From Nioella sp. MMSF_3534 (lineage in GTDB: Bacteria; Pseudomonadota; Alphaproteobacteria; Rhodobacterales; Rhodobacteraceae), in the NCBI RefSeq assembly GCF_030732985.1, contig NZ_JASHJX010000030.1, forward strand, positions 1 to 52,348: a stretch of DNA of 52,348 bases, in the 5' to 3' direction. This document shows positions 1 to 8,060 of this stretch, in pieces (the stretch's first letter is position 1; each line of letters opens with the position of its first letter). The position numbers and the translations under genes were made by a program. Below the pieces are notes generated by a model. It saw only the letters and a program-made list of their open reading frames with translations. It was not told where the DNA came from and made no database searches.

Positions 1-1
1 G

Positions 2-103
2 CTGTCCGCCTCCGTCGCAACAACACACCAGATGCTGAAATCACTGGGGCTGCGGGCCGAAGTCAAGAATTGCGGCCAATTGCTGTCAGGGGCTTACGCC
101 TGA
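2..103 (+). CDS. C-terminal end of an Asp/Glu racemase-fold (maleate isomerase/arylmalonate decarboxylase-like) protein, partial
   Basis: Only the last 33 codons are inside the window, read in the second frame and ending in TGA at 101-103. The piece has the look of the final helix and tail of the maleate cis-trans isomerase/arylmalonate decarboxylase branch of the Asp/Glu racemase fold: a T-x-H-Q-M-L-K-x-L-G-L helix, then a short tail ending G-x-L-L-S-G. It precedes the tctB start by 38 bases on the same strand, so it is probably the promoter-proximal neighbour of the transporter genes. The family call rests on a short tail and is tentative; substrate and catalytic residues cannot be seen. 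Confidence 0.45.
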   Translation: MSASVATTHQMLKSLGLRAEVKNCGQLLSGAYA

Positions 104-141
104 CCGGACCGCCTGGATCTCCAACAGGGAGGAGAAGGACC

Positions 142-681
142 ATGACGAGACTTAAGACCTTTCAGGAACTCTTCAAAAGGGACCGCAGACCCGGCGATCT
201 GGTTTTCGCGGTTCTTTTCCTCGGGTTCTGCCTTTTTCTGCTGGCCAACCTGCGCAGTCAGGCGCAGTGGCTGGACAACACGGCAACCGTCGCACAACCC
301 GCTTTCTGGCCCACCGTGGCCGTGATCGGGATGAGCTTTTTCGCAGGTCTGCACCTGATCGGATCCATGGTGTCGCCGCGCATTCCCGGGCGTCTCAAGG
401 AGGGCATCTTCTGGCTGCGCTCGGCCGAATACGCGGTCTATTTCCTGATCTATGTCTGGAGCGTTCCGATTGTCGGCTACCTGCTGTCGACCATCCTCTT
501 CTCGCTCTTCCTGACGATCCGGCTTGGCTATCGAAGCCACACGGCGATCATCATGTCGGTGCTGTTTGGTCTTTCGGTCGTGCTGGTCTTCCGCACCGGG
601 TTGCAGGTGAGAATCCCGCCCGGGCAGATCTATCAGTACCTGCCCGACAGCATCCGCACTTTTGCAATGGTTTATCTGTGA
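142..681 (+). CDS. tctB: TctB-family small membrane subunit of a tripartite tricarboxylate transporter
   Basis: Encodes 179 residues with about four hydrophobic segments (near residues 19-36, 56-77, 92-112 and 114-150), the layout of the small TctB subunit. TctB works with TctA and a periplasmic TctC protein to import carboxylates using an ion gradient. I chose the ATG at 142 because a GGAGAAGG ribosome-binding site lies just upstream; the frame is open further upstream but without a plausible start. tctA begins 11 bases after the stop, so the two are co-transcribed. Family membership is supported by topology and neighbours more than by conserved residues, since TctB is poorly conserved. Confidence 0.85.
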   Translation: MTRLKTFQELFKRDRRPGDLVFAVLFLGFCLFLLANLRSQAQWLDNTATVAQPAFWPTVAVIGMSFFAGLHLIGSMVSPRIPGRLKEGIFWLRSAEYAVYFLIYVWSVPIVGYLLSTILFSLFLTIRLGYRSHTAIIMSVLFGLSVVLVFRTGLQVRIPPGQIYQYLPDSIRTFAMVYL

Positions 682-692
682 GGGCCTGAACA

Positions 693-2237
693 ATGGAAGC
701 ACTACTTGGTGGAATTCAAATCCTGATGTCCTGGCAGGTGCTGGTGGCCCTGCTGATCGGATCGGTGGGGGGCGTGATCATCGGCGCGATCCCCGGGGTT
801 GGGGCCGCGGTGGCCATTGCCATCCTTCTTCCCGCAACCTTTGCCTTTGAACCGATTGTCGGGCTGACCGTCCTTCTGGGGATTTACGGCAGCGCGATGT
901 ATGGCGGATCGATCCCGGCGATCCTTCTCAATACGCCCGGTACGCCCGTCAACGCGCTGACTACGTATGACGGCTACCCCATGACCAAGCGGGGGCAGGC
1001 GCATCGGGCACTGTCCCTTGCCTATTCGGCCAGTTTCTTTGGCGGCGTGTTCGCAATCATCTGTCTGATCCTGTTCGCTCCGGTGCTGGCCTGGGTTGCG
1101 CCCAACTTCGGCAGCCGCGAGATCTTCCTGGCGGCGCTTCTGGGCATCATCCTGGTGATCCTCGCGCATCGCGGTCAGATCATGGCGGCGGGTATGATGG
1201 CGTTTCTGGGGATATTCCTGAGCACGATCGGGCTGGAACCGGCCCGCTACACGCATCGTTTCACCTTCGGGCAAGGCTGGCTGACCAGCGGCATCAACCT
1301 GATCGTGATCGTGCTTGGCCTGTTTGCGATTTCCCAGGCACTGTTGTTGCTGCTGGACAAGGAACGCAAACCGGAATCCGCCCGTGTCGAGGGCAGCCTG
1401 TGGGGGGGCTTTGTCGAGCTTCTGGGGCTGAAGCGCGTTGCGGGTGTTGCCTCCAGCCTTGGGGTGATGATGGGGACCATTCCCGGCGTGGGTGAATTTA
1501 CCGCGCAGTTCCTGAGCTACACCTACGCCCAGAAAACCTCGAAAACCCCCGAAGCCTTCGGTGACGGGTCGCCCGAGGGGCTCGTCGCTTCGGAATGCGC
1601 CAATAACGCGGTTCCCGCCGCTGCCATGATCCCGCTTTTGGCGCTTGGTGTCCCAGGGGAGGCCCTGACGGCGATGATGCTGTCGGTGTTCTACGTGCAC
1701 AACGTCATTCCGGGGCCGCAGCTCTTTCAGAACGAGATGGACTTCGTCATGGCGCTCTACATGGCGATGCTGCTGCTGAACGTGATCGTGATTGTCTTCC
1801 TGCTGTCATCGACCAACCTGCTGCTGAAGATCACGCAGATCCCGACGCGGTTCCTTGGGATGATGATCCTCGTTCTCAGCTTCGTGGGGGTCTATTCCCT
1901 GCGCAACTCTGCCGTGGATTGTGCCTTGGCCGCCGGGTTCGGTGTCTTCGGGTTGATCCTGAAACGGCTGAACCTGCCGATTGTTCCGATCGTCTTGGGT
2001 GTCGTTCTGGGCGCGATCATGGAAGTGAAACTGCGCAGCGCGATTGCCCGGATCAACGAGCCGCTGGACTGGTTCAACCGGCCGATCTCGGTCGTGCTGA
2101 TCCTGCTGATTCTGTTCGTGGTGGGCAACCATTACCGGGCCGTCCTGCTGGAACACCGGCAGCGGGTTCAGCGCGCGGCAGACGGCGACCTGAAGGACCG
2201 GGAAGGGGAGGCGCCGGTCGCTCCCGAAGGGTTCTGA
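693..2237 (+). CDS. tctA: TctA-family large permease subunit of a tripartite tricarboxylate transporter
   Basis: Encodes 514 residues, the usual TctA length, almost entirely hydrophobic with 10-12 membrane segments. Two copies of the family's Gly/Pro-rich signature are visible: I-I-G-A-I-P-G-V-G near residue 30 and G-T-I-P-G-V-G-E-F near residue 263, the latter followed by the short motif F-L-S-Y. It should form the translocation channel for a carboxylate delivered by the TctC protein encoded next. A GAGGG site lies ahead of the ATG. The substrate cannot be read from the permease; the neighbouring oxygenase/CoA-ligase operon suggests an aromatic or substituted acid, which is inference. Confidence 0.95.
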   Translation: MEALLGGIQILMSWQVLVALLIGSVGGVIIGAIPGVGAAVAIAILLPATFAFEPIVGLTVLLGIYGSAMYGGSIPAILLNTPGTPVNALTTYDGYPMTKRGQAHRALSLAYSASFFGGVFAIICLILFAPVLAWVAPNFGSREIFLAALLGIILVILAHRGQIMAAGMMAFLGIFLSTIGLEPARYTHRFTFGQGWLTSGINLIVIVLGLFAISQALLLLLDKERKPESARVEGSLWGGFVELLGLKRVAGVASSLGVMMGTIPGVGEFTAQFLSYTYAQKTSKTPEAFGDGSPEGLVASECANNAVPAAAMIPLLALGVPGEALTAMMLSVFYVHNVIPGPQLFQNEMDFVMALYMAMLLLNVIVIVFLLSSTNLLLKITQIPTRFLGMMILVLSFVGVYSLRNSAVDCALAAGFGVFGLILKRLNLPIVPIVLGVVLGAIMEVKLRSAIARINEPLDWFNRPISVVLILLILFVVGNHYRAVLLEHRQRVQRAADGDLKDREGEAPVAPEGF

Positions 2238-2274
2238 GTGCATAGATGAGTATGTATGCAAATGAAACGGTTAA

Positions 2275-2292
2275 CATATAAAATAAAATATG
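2275..2292. promoter_or_regulatory. AT-rich dyad in the promoter region of tctC
   Basis: The 134-base gap between tctA and tctC is much richer in A+T than its surroundings and contains CATAT and ATATG arms separated by 8 bases (AAAATAAA). This suggests tctC has its own promoter or operator, which fits the higher need for a periplasmic binding protein. A stronger AT-only palindrome precedes the oxygenase operon at 5216-5231; one regulator could bind both, but no regulator gene for this block is in the window. Operator function is inferred only from symmetry and position. Confidence 0.3.
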
Positions 2293-2371
2293 CTACGCCT
2301 GTCCTACGAACAGAAAGTGGATGGCAAAACTCGCAAAACCTGCACGCCACACCACCGGCAGAGAGGAAACC

Positions 2372-3313
2372 ATGATGAAAAAACTACTGACAGCACTTGC
2401 GCTCGGAACGAGCATGCTGGGAACCGTAGCAATCGCGGATTACCCCGAACGGCCCGTCGAGTTTGTCGTTCCGTTCCCGCCCGGCGATCTGGAAGACCTG
2501 CTGACGCGGATCATCGCCGACGAGTTCCAGGCGACCTACGGCGTTCCCGCGGCGGTCATCAACCGCCCCGGCGGCGGCGGCGGGCCCTTCCCCGGCGCGA
2601 TCTCGGTGGCCAACGCCCCGGCGGACGGCTACACGATCGGGTCTTTCGTGATCGGCGTGCCCGTTGTCGGACCGACCATCGGCATCCCCGATCTCACCCC
2701 CGATCCGTTTGAGCCGATCGGGATCTTCCTGACTTATCCGTTCGTCGTCGCGGCCAGTGCCAACGCGCCCTATTCCACCATGGAAGAACTGGCCGAGTAC
2801 GCACAGGATAACGACGTTCTCTTCGGGCATTTCGGAGAGCGCAGCATTCCGCGTCGCCATATGATTGCGATGTCACGGCACCTTGGGTTCGAATTCTCCT
2901 CCGAAGCCGGCTTCGATGCGCTGGACTGCAATACGCTTGCATCTGGCGACGCGGATGTCATCTCAACCACGGCACAGCTGATCTTCCCATGCATCGACGA
3001 TTTGAACATTCTTGCCACGGCAACGAATGACCGGATCTCGATCATGCCGGACGTGCCGACCATGGGCGAACTGGCCCCGGAACTCGACCTGTCGACCTGG
3101 AACGGGTTGTTCGTTCACCGCGACACCCCGGCCGAGATCCGCGACATGATCGAAGCGGTCGCCATCAGCGCGATGAGCTCTGATGCGGCACTGGAACTGG
3201 CGGAAAACACCGGGGCGCTCATCTACTGGATGCCGGCGGAAGAGGCTGCGGCCCAGATCCAAAGCGACATCCAGACGCTTGCCGTTATCGACGCGCTGGT
3301 CGAGGGCAACTAA
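2372..3313 (+). CDS. tctC: TctC-family periplasmic solute-binding protein
   Basis: Encodes 313 residues starting with a classic Sec signal peptide (M-M-K-K-L-L-T, then a hydrophobic run, cleaved after V-A-I-A near residue 22). The mature protein begins Y-P-E-R-P-V-E-F-V-V-P-F-P-P-G, the standard opening of TctC/Bug receptors. I placed the start at 2372 because a GAGAGG site precedes it; an upstream in-frame ATG at 2321 would add residues ahead of the signal peptide and is unlikely. The role is high-affinity capture of a carboxylate for TctAB. A strong terminator follows the stop. Bug-type receptors bind many acids, so the ligand is unknown. Confidence 0.92.
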   Translation: MMKKLLTALALGTSMLGTVAIADYPERPVEFVVPFPPGDLEDLLTRIIADEFQATYGVPAAVINRPGGGGGPFPGAISVANAPADGYTIGSFVIGVPVVGPTIGIPDLTPDPFEPIGIFLTYPFVVAASANAPYSTMEELAEYAQDNDVLFGHFGERSIPRRHMIAMSRHLGFEFSSEAGFDALDCNTLASGDADVISTTAQLIFPCIDDLNILATATNDRISIMPDVPTMGELAPELDLSTWNGLFVHRDTPAEIRDMIEAVAISAMSSDAALELAENTGALIYWMPAEEAAAQIQSDIQTLAVIDALVEGN

Positions 3314-3319
3314 GATCCT

Positions 3320-3351
3320 TGCCACCGGGTGCTCTGCCCGGTGGCATTTTT
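3320..3351 (+). terminator. Rho-independent terminator after tctC
   Basis: A perfect 10-base-pair stem (TGCCACCGGG pairing with CCCGGTGGCA) with a 7-base loop is followed by TTTTT. It begins 6 bases after the tctC stop and ends about 20 bases before the next ATG, so it should end most tctC transcripts. The hydrolase gene downstream would then depend on read-through or its own weak start. Confidence 0.9.
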
Positions 3352-3370
3352 CCCGTCATGAGCCGGACCA

Positions 3371-5032
3371 ATGACGACACAGCGAAACATTCTCTGGATC
3401 ATGTGCGACCAGCTGAGGTTTGATTACCTCAGCTGTTATGGTCATGACCGGCTGCACACACCCAGTATCGACCGTCTCGCCGCACGCGGCGTGCGGTTCA
3501 ACAATGCCTATGTGCAGGCGACCGTCTGCGGACCGTCCCGCATGTCGGCCTATACCGGGCGTTACATGCGGTCACATGGGTCAACTCAAAACGCCGTTCC
3601 GCTCAGGGTAGGGGAGCCGACGCTTGGCGATCACCTGGCTGAGACCGGAACCCGCTGCGTCCTGATCGGCAAAACCCATATGCGGCCCGATCTGGAGGGG
3701 ATGAAGCGGCTCGGGATTGACCCGGCATCCGAGATCGGGGCGCGGGTGGCCGAAGGCGGGTTTGAGGCGTTCGACCGCGATGACGGGGTTCACCCAACGG
3801 GCTATCGCAAGAAGGAACCCGCCTATAACGCCTATCTGCGCCATGCCGGGTTCCAGGCGGAAAACCCGTGGGAATTCTGGGCGAACTCGGCTGAAGGGGC
3901 GGACGGCACCAACCAGAGCGGCTGGCTGCTGACCCATGCGGATAAACCTGCGCGTGTTCCTGAAGAGCATTCGGAAACCGCCTATATGACCAACCGCGCC
4001 ATGGCCTTCATGGAGGCAGCAGAAGCGGACGGGCGACCGTGGTGCGCGCACCTGTCCTATATCAAGCCTCACTGGCCCTATATCGTTCCGGCGCCCTACC
4101 ATGACATGTACGGCCCCGAGGATGTGAAGCCTGCCGTGCGAAGCGAGGCAGAGCTGGAAAACGCCCATCCCCTGTTCAAGGCCATCACCGAAGAGGTCTA
4201 TTCGCGCAATTTCTCCCGCGACGAGGTGCGTGAAAAGGTGATCCCGGCCTATATGGGGCTGATCAAACAGATCGACGATCAGCTTGGCCAGCTTTTTGCC
4301 TTCATGGACGAACGCGGGCTGACGGACAACACCATGATCGTGTTCACCTCGGATCACGGGGACTATCTGGGCGATCACTGGATGGGCGAAAAATACATGT
4401 TCTACCAGCAGGCGGCGAAGGTGCCCCTGATCGTCGTGGATCCTTCAAGTGAGGCGGATGCGACGCGCGGAACGGTGTCGGATGCATTGGTCGAGATGAT
4501 CGACCTGGCGCCAACCTTCGTGGAGTATACCGGTGGAACCCCTGCCATGCATATCCTTGAAGGACGGTCCCTGATGCCGCTGCTGCGCGACAGCACTGCG
4601 GACTGGACGCGAACCCATGTCTTTTCAGAGCTCGACTACTCCAACCTGCCAGCCCGGCTAAAACTGGGGCGCGACGTGCAGGAGTGCTGCGCGACCATGG
4701 TGTTTGACGGTCGGTTCAAGATGATCGAGGTGCAGGGAATGCGGCCAATCCTGTTCGATCTGGGGACCGATCCCGATGAGCTGACCGATCTGGGCGACGA
4801 TCCTGCGCAGGAAGACGTGCGTATGCGGCTGCAATCCGCGCTGGACCAGTGGCACCGTGACACCCGTCAGCGCATCACCAAAAGCGACGCGGCCTACAGG
4901 GCCATGGATCCGGTTCTGCGGGAAAGCGACCCCGATCTCTTGGCGGGGGTCATCATCGGCTATTGGGACGAGGAAGAGGTTGAGGCCGAGCGGCGGAAGA
5001 TCGCGCGGATTCTGTCGCAAGGCAATGACTGA
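3371..5032 (+). CDS. Formylglycine-dependent hydrolase: phosphonate monoester hydrolase / arylsulfatase family
   Basis: Encodes 553 residues of the alkaline phosphatase superfamily. Asp13 near the N terminus and the T-S-D-H-G motif near residue 327 supply metal ligands. Cys53 sits in C-G-P-S-R, the signature whose cysteine is converted to formylglycine, the nucleophile of type I sulfatases and phosphonate monoester hydrolases. The overall sequence (Y-x-x-P-H-x-P-Y-I-V-P-A-P-Y-H-x-M-Y, G-L-I-x-Q-I-D-D, C-terminal D-P-x-E-L) resembles the phosphonate monoester hydrolase/phosphodiesterase branch as much as true arylsulfatases. It would hydrolyse a sulfate ester, phosphonate monoester or phosphodiester, in the cytoplasm since no signal peptide is visible. 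The ribosome-binding site is weak and a terminator precedes the gene. The formylglycine-generating enzyme is not in the window. Confidence 0.85.
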   Translation: MTTQRNILWIMCDQLRFDYLSCYGHDRLHTPSIDRLAARGVRFNNAYVQATVCGPSRMSAYTGRYMRSHGSTQNAVPLRVGEPTLGDHLAETGTRCVLIGKTHMRPDLEGMKRLGIDPASEIGARVAEGGFEAFDRDDGVHPTGYRKKEPAYNAYLRHAGFQAENPWEFWANSAEGADGTNQSGWLLTHADKPARVPEEHSETAYMTNRAMAFMEAAEADGRPWCAHLSYIKPHWPYIVPAPYHDMYGPEDVKPAVRSEAELENAHPLFKAITEEVYSRNFSRDEVREKVIPAYMGLIKQIDDQLGQLFAFMDERGLTDNTMIVFTSDHGDYLGDHWMGEKYMFYQQAAKVPLIVVDPSSEADATRGTVSDALVEMIDLAPTFVEYTGGTPAMHILEGRSLMPLLRDSTADWTRTHVFSELDYSNLPARLKLGRDVQECCATMVFDGRFKMIEVQGMRPILFDLGTDPDELTDLGDDPAQEDVRMRLQSALDQWHRDTRQRITKSDAAYRAMDPVLRESDPDLLAGVIIGYWDEEEVEAERRKIARILSQGND

Positions 5033-5269
5033 CGCACGCCCTTCGGCCGCCACGGTCCATGTTTCCTGCCGACGGTTCAACTTCCATCTTGCTGACCCGG
5101 TCTGAAAGCCTCCCTTCCTGATTACCTGGCTGGGAGGAGGGGGGTGGGTCTCTTTTCTGGTCCGACTGGAACATCCTGCATCAATTGGGTTTTCCCGACT
5201 TGATTGACTTCATACATTTTATATATAAAATTATGCAAACGCATGGGATTTGATTCTACAGGGATGCCA
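5033..5269 (+). promoter_or_regulatory. Intergenic promoter region of the oxygenase operon, with a 16-bp AT palindrome at 5216-5231
   Basis: This 237-base gap holds no convincing gene. Its last part is a sharp A+T peak containing a perfect 16-base palindrome at 5216-5231 (ATTTTATA followed by TATAAAAT), about 40 bases before the chosen start of the reductase gene. Such AT-rich dyads are typical of GntR/FCD-type operators, and the position fits a promoter/operator for the catabolic operon. A CCTCCC/GGGAGG inverted repeat further upstream (about 5107-5140) may be a weak terminator for the hydrolase gene. Function is inferred from position and symmetry. Confidence 0.45.
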
Positions 5270-6214
5270 ATGTCGATTGTTCACGCCGAAGTTGCCGCTG
5301 TTTCGTCCGAGACACCTGCCATCAAACGGATTCTGCTGACACCGCAGGGGGATGGTTTTGGTGACTGGCAGGCCGGGGCGCATCTGCGGGTGCAGCTGAC
5401 CGGTGGCGGCAGCCGCGCCTATTCGCTGCTGCGCCTGCCCGATCTGGCCCCTGATCAAGTGGCACTGGGCGTGCTTCTGGAACAGAAAAGCACCGGTGGG
5501 TCGAAGTTCATGCATGCGCTGAAACCCGGCGACATGATCAAGGTCTCGCCGCCCGCCAACCAGTTCGCGCTTGGTGATCACGCCGGACATGCGGTGCTGA
5601 TCGCGGGCGGCATCGGGATCACCCCGATCCTGTCCATGGCCGCGGATCTGGCTGCGGCGGGACGGCCCTTCGAAGTGCATTTCGCCGGCAGGACAGAGGG
5701 CGCGCTGGCTTTCGTCCCCGAGATGACTGCCATCTGCAAGGATGCCCTGCATCTGCATTATGACGACCAACCCAGTGCCATGGATATCAGGGCCATTCTG
5801 GAAGGCGCGCCTGACGGGTCTCACGTCTATTTCTGCGGGCCCGCTGGCATGACAGAGGCCGTGAAAACCCGCGCCTCAGCCCTGGGATGGGATGACGCTC
5901 GCATTCACTACGAGCTGTTCACCACCGATGCGGACGCAAGCGAGAACACCGCCTTCGACGTCGAGATCAGCGACACCGGCCAGATCATCCACGTGCCCGC
6001 CGACAAAAGCATTATCGAGGCGCTGGAAGAGGCCGGGCTCGACCCGCTCTACGACTGCCAGCGCGGGGATTGCGGGATTTGCCAGTGCGATGTGATCGAC
6101 GGCATTCCCGACCACCGCGATGTCATCCTGACCGATGCCGAGAAGGCCTCGAATACCGTCATGCAGATCTGCGTGTCGCGGTCCAAGACCCCCAAACTCG
6201 TCCTCGACCTTTAA
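5270..6214 (+). CDS. Phthalate-dioxygenase-type reductase (FMN/NAD domain with C-terminal [2Fe-2S] ferredoxin)
   Basis: Encodes 314 residues with the domain order of phthalate dioxygenase reductase and VanB: a flavin domain with R-A-Y-S-L, an NAD(P)H-binding domain with G-G-I-G-I-T-P-I-L, and a C-terminal plant-type ferredoxin with C-x4-C-x2-C and a fourth cysteine about 30 residues on. It would pass electrons from NAD(P)H to the Rieske oxygenase encoded next. Three in-frame ATGs are possible; I prefer 5270 because CAGGG lies 6 bases ahead, while 5204 overlaps the promoter palindrome. It is first in the operon and ends 22 bases before the alpha subunit. Reductases of this type more often serve oxygenases made only of alpha subunits. 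Confidence 0.9.
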   Translation: MSIVHAEVAAVSSETPAIKRILLTPQGDGFGDWQAGAHLRVQLTGGGSRAYSLLRLPDLAPDQVALGVLLEQKSTGGSKFMHALKPGDMIKVSPPANQFALGDHAGHAVLIAGGIGITPILSMAADLAAAGRPFEVHFAGRTEGALAFVPEMTAICKDALHLHYDDQPSAMDIRAILEGAPDGSHVYFCGPAGMTEAVKTRASALGWDDARIHYELFTTDADASENTAFDVEISDTGQIIHVPADKSIIEALEEAGLDPLYDCQRGDCGICQCDVIDGIPDHRDVILTDAEKASNTVMQICVSRSKTPKLVLDL

Positions 6215-6236
6215 CCAACAGCCAAAGGATACCAGC

Positions 6237-7577
6237 ATGGAACGATACCGTGGAAACCCGAGAGCCGTTGAAAACCTGGTCAAAGGGCACGCCGTGCACC
6301 GTGATGTCTATGTCGACCGCGAGATCTTCGATCTGGAGATGGAGCAGCTGTTTCCAAACTCCTGGGTCTATGTCGGGCATGAAAGCCAACTGAAAGACCC
6401 TGGCGACTACATCACCAGCAAGATCGGCCATCAGCCCATTCTGGTGTCGCGGCATAAGAACGGCACGATCCACGTGCTGCACAACCGCTGCCCCCACAAG
6501 GGCGTCAAGATCGCGTCCGAGCCCTGCGGCAACACCGGCAAGTTCTTCCGCTGCCCCTATCACGCCTGGAGTTTCAAGACCGACGGATCACTTTTGGCCA
6601 TCCCGCTGAAGAAGGGATACGAAGGCACCGGGTTCGACACTGACAAGGCGTCGAAGGGGCTGCCCCGGGTCGAAAACGTGCAGATCTACCGGGGCTTCAT
6701 CTTTGCCCGCCTGTCGGACACCGGGCTGAGCTTCGAGGAGTATTTCGGAGACTCCCTCTCGACAATCGACAACATGGTGGATCGGTCGCCCATGGGCGAG
6801 GTCGAGATCATCGCCGCGCCGATCCGCTACATGCATAGCTGCAACTGGAAGATGCTGGTCGACAACCAGACCGACACCTGCCACCCAATGGTGGCCCATG
6901 AAAGCAGCGCGGGCACCGCCGTCAGCGTATGGGAACGCGAAAAGCACCGCTTCACCGAAACGCCAATGGCAGTGCAGCTTTATGCGCCCTTCATGAGCCC
7001 CTACGAGTTCTACGAAGGTGCGGGCATCCGCGTCTGGCCGAACGGGCACGGGCATTCCGGTGTGTCCGGGTCGATCCATCAGGATTATGACGATGTCGAA
7101 GGCTATCTAGAGATGATGGTCGAGGCTTACGGCGAAACCCGCGCCCGTGAGATCCTGGGCGATATTCGCCACAACACGCTCTACTTCCCGAACGTGATGG
7201 TGAAGGGACCAGTGGGTATCCTGCGCAACTTCATCCCCATAGCGGTCGACAAGACCCTGGTGGAAAGCTGGGCCTTCCGGCTGGTGGGGGCGCCCGACAA
7301 AATCTACGAACGCGCGCTGATGTATAACCGCTTCATCAACGCGCCCACTTCCATCGTCGGGCATGACGATCTGGAAATGTACGAACGCGCGCAGGAGGGC
7401 CTGCTGTCGGACGCCAATGAGTGGATCAACCTGCGCAGGCTCTACGAGGAGGGGGAGCCTGAGGATGTGACCGAGGTCGTCAACGGCACGTCCGAACGGC
7501 AGATGCGCAACACCTTCTATGCGTGGCGGAAATTCATGGTCCAGGGCATGGATCAGAAAGCGGAGGTCGGCGCATGA
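6237..7577 (+). CDS. Rieske non-heme iron oxygenase, alpha (catalytic) subunit
   Basis: Encodes 446 residues. The N-terminal Rieske domain has Cys85-x-His87 and Cys106-x2-His109 ligands for the [2Fe-2S] cluster. The catalytic domain has D-N-Q-T-D-T-C-H-P-M-V-A-H, giving bridging Asp213 and iron ligands His216 and His221; the third carboxylate is probably in H-D-D-L-E-M near residue 377. This is the ring-hydroxylating oxygenase alpha subunit, which inserts both atoms of O2 into an aromatic ring or performs related monooxygenations. The start at 6237 follows AAAGGA; longer frames overlap the reductase gene. The beta-subunit gene overlaps its stop by 4 bases. The substrate is not determinable by eye; the CoA ligase downstream suggests a carboxylated compound. 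Confidence 0.95.
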   Translation: MERYRGNPRAVENLVKGHAVHRDVYVDREIFDLEMEQLFPNSWVYVGHESQLKDPGDYITSKIGHQPILVSRHKNGTIHVLHNRCPHKGVKIASEPCGNTGKFFRCPYHAWSFKTDGSLLAIPLKKGYEGTGFDTDKASKGLPRVENVQIYRGFIFARLSDTGLSFEEYFGDSLSTIDNMVDRSPMGEVEIIAAPIRYMHSCNWKMLVDNQTDTCHPMVAHESSAGTAVSVWEREKHRFTETPMAVQLYAPFMSPYEFYEGAGIRVWPNGHGHSGVSGSIHQDYDDVEGYLEMMVEAYGETRAREILGDIRHNTLYFPNVMVKGPVGILRNFIPIAVDKTLVESWAFRLVGAPDKIYERALMYNRFINAPTSIVGHDDLEMYERAQEGLLSDANEWINLRRLYEEGEPEDVTEVVNGTSERQMRNTFYAWRKFMVQGMDQKAEVGA

Positions 7578-8047
7578 CCCCCGAGAGGTTGATTGATTTC
7601 GTCTATGACGAGGCCGCCACGCTGGACGAGATGCGGTGGGAGGACTGGCTGGCGCTGTTCCATGAGGACGGGCGCTACTGGATGCCACTGGAATGGCAGC
7701 AGCAGGACCCGGTTTTGCAACCATCGCTCATGTATGAAGACCAGCTTTTGCTGACGGTCCGGGTGGAACGGCTGTCGGGCGAACGCACCTTCAGCCAGAA
7801 ACCGAAAAGCCGCTGTCATCACCTGATGCAGCGCCCGCGTGTGCTGTCGCTTGGGCAGGAGGATGGCATCTATAGGCTGCGCACCTCATTCATCTACACC
7901 GAGACCCGTGGCGACCATCTGGAGCGCTACTCGGGTTGGGTCAGTCATGAACTGGTAGAAGTCGAGGGAACGCTCAAGATCATGCTCAAGCGTGTTGACC
8001 TGATCAATTTCGACGCGCCCTTCGGCAATCTTCAGCTGTTCATTTGA
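7574..8047 (+). CDS. Ring-hydroxylating oxygenase beta subunit
   Basis: Encodes 157 residues, the usual length of the small structural subunit that pairs with the alpha chain in alpha3-beta3 oxygenases (SnoaL/NTF2-like cone fold). Characteristic features are an N-terminal helix with L-I-D-F-V-Y-D-E-A, the D-W-L-A-L-F-H-E-D-G-R-Y-W-M-P segment shared by the family, R-V-E-R-L near residue 62 and a C-terminal strand ending in L-Q-L-F-I. Its ATG overlaps the alpha stop (ATGA), so the subunits are translationally coupled. It has no known catalytic residues. Confidence 0.93.
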   Translation: MTPERLIDFVYDEAATLDEMRWEDWLALFHEDGRYWMPLEWQQQDPVLQPSLMYEDQLLLTVRVERLSGERTFSQKPKSRCHHLMQRPRVLSLGQEDGIYRLRTSFIYTETRGDHLERYSGWVSHELVEVEGTLKIMLKRVDLINFDAPFGNLQLFI

Positions 8048-8060
8048 GGGGCCTGTCAGA

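Noticed and set aside
3371-5032. Calling this gene a plain alkaline phosphatase
   Set aside because: The nucleophile site is C-G-P-S-R, the formylglycine signature, not the Ser site of alkaline phosphatases.
5204-5269. Upstream starts for the reductase gene
   Set aside because: They would place the AT palindrome inside the coding region and add residues not found ahead of the flavin domain of this family.
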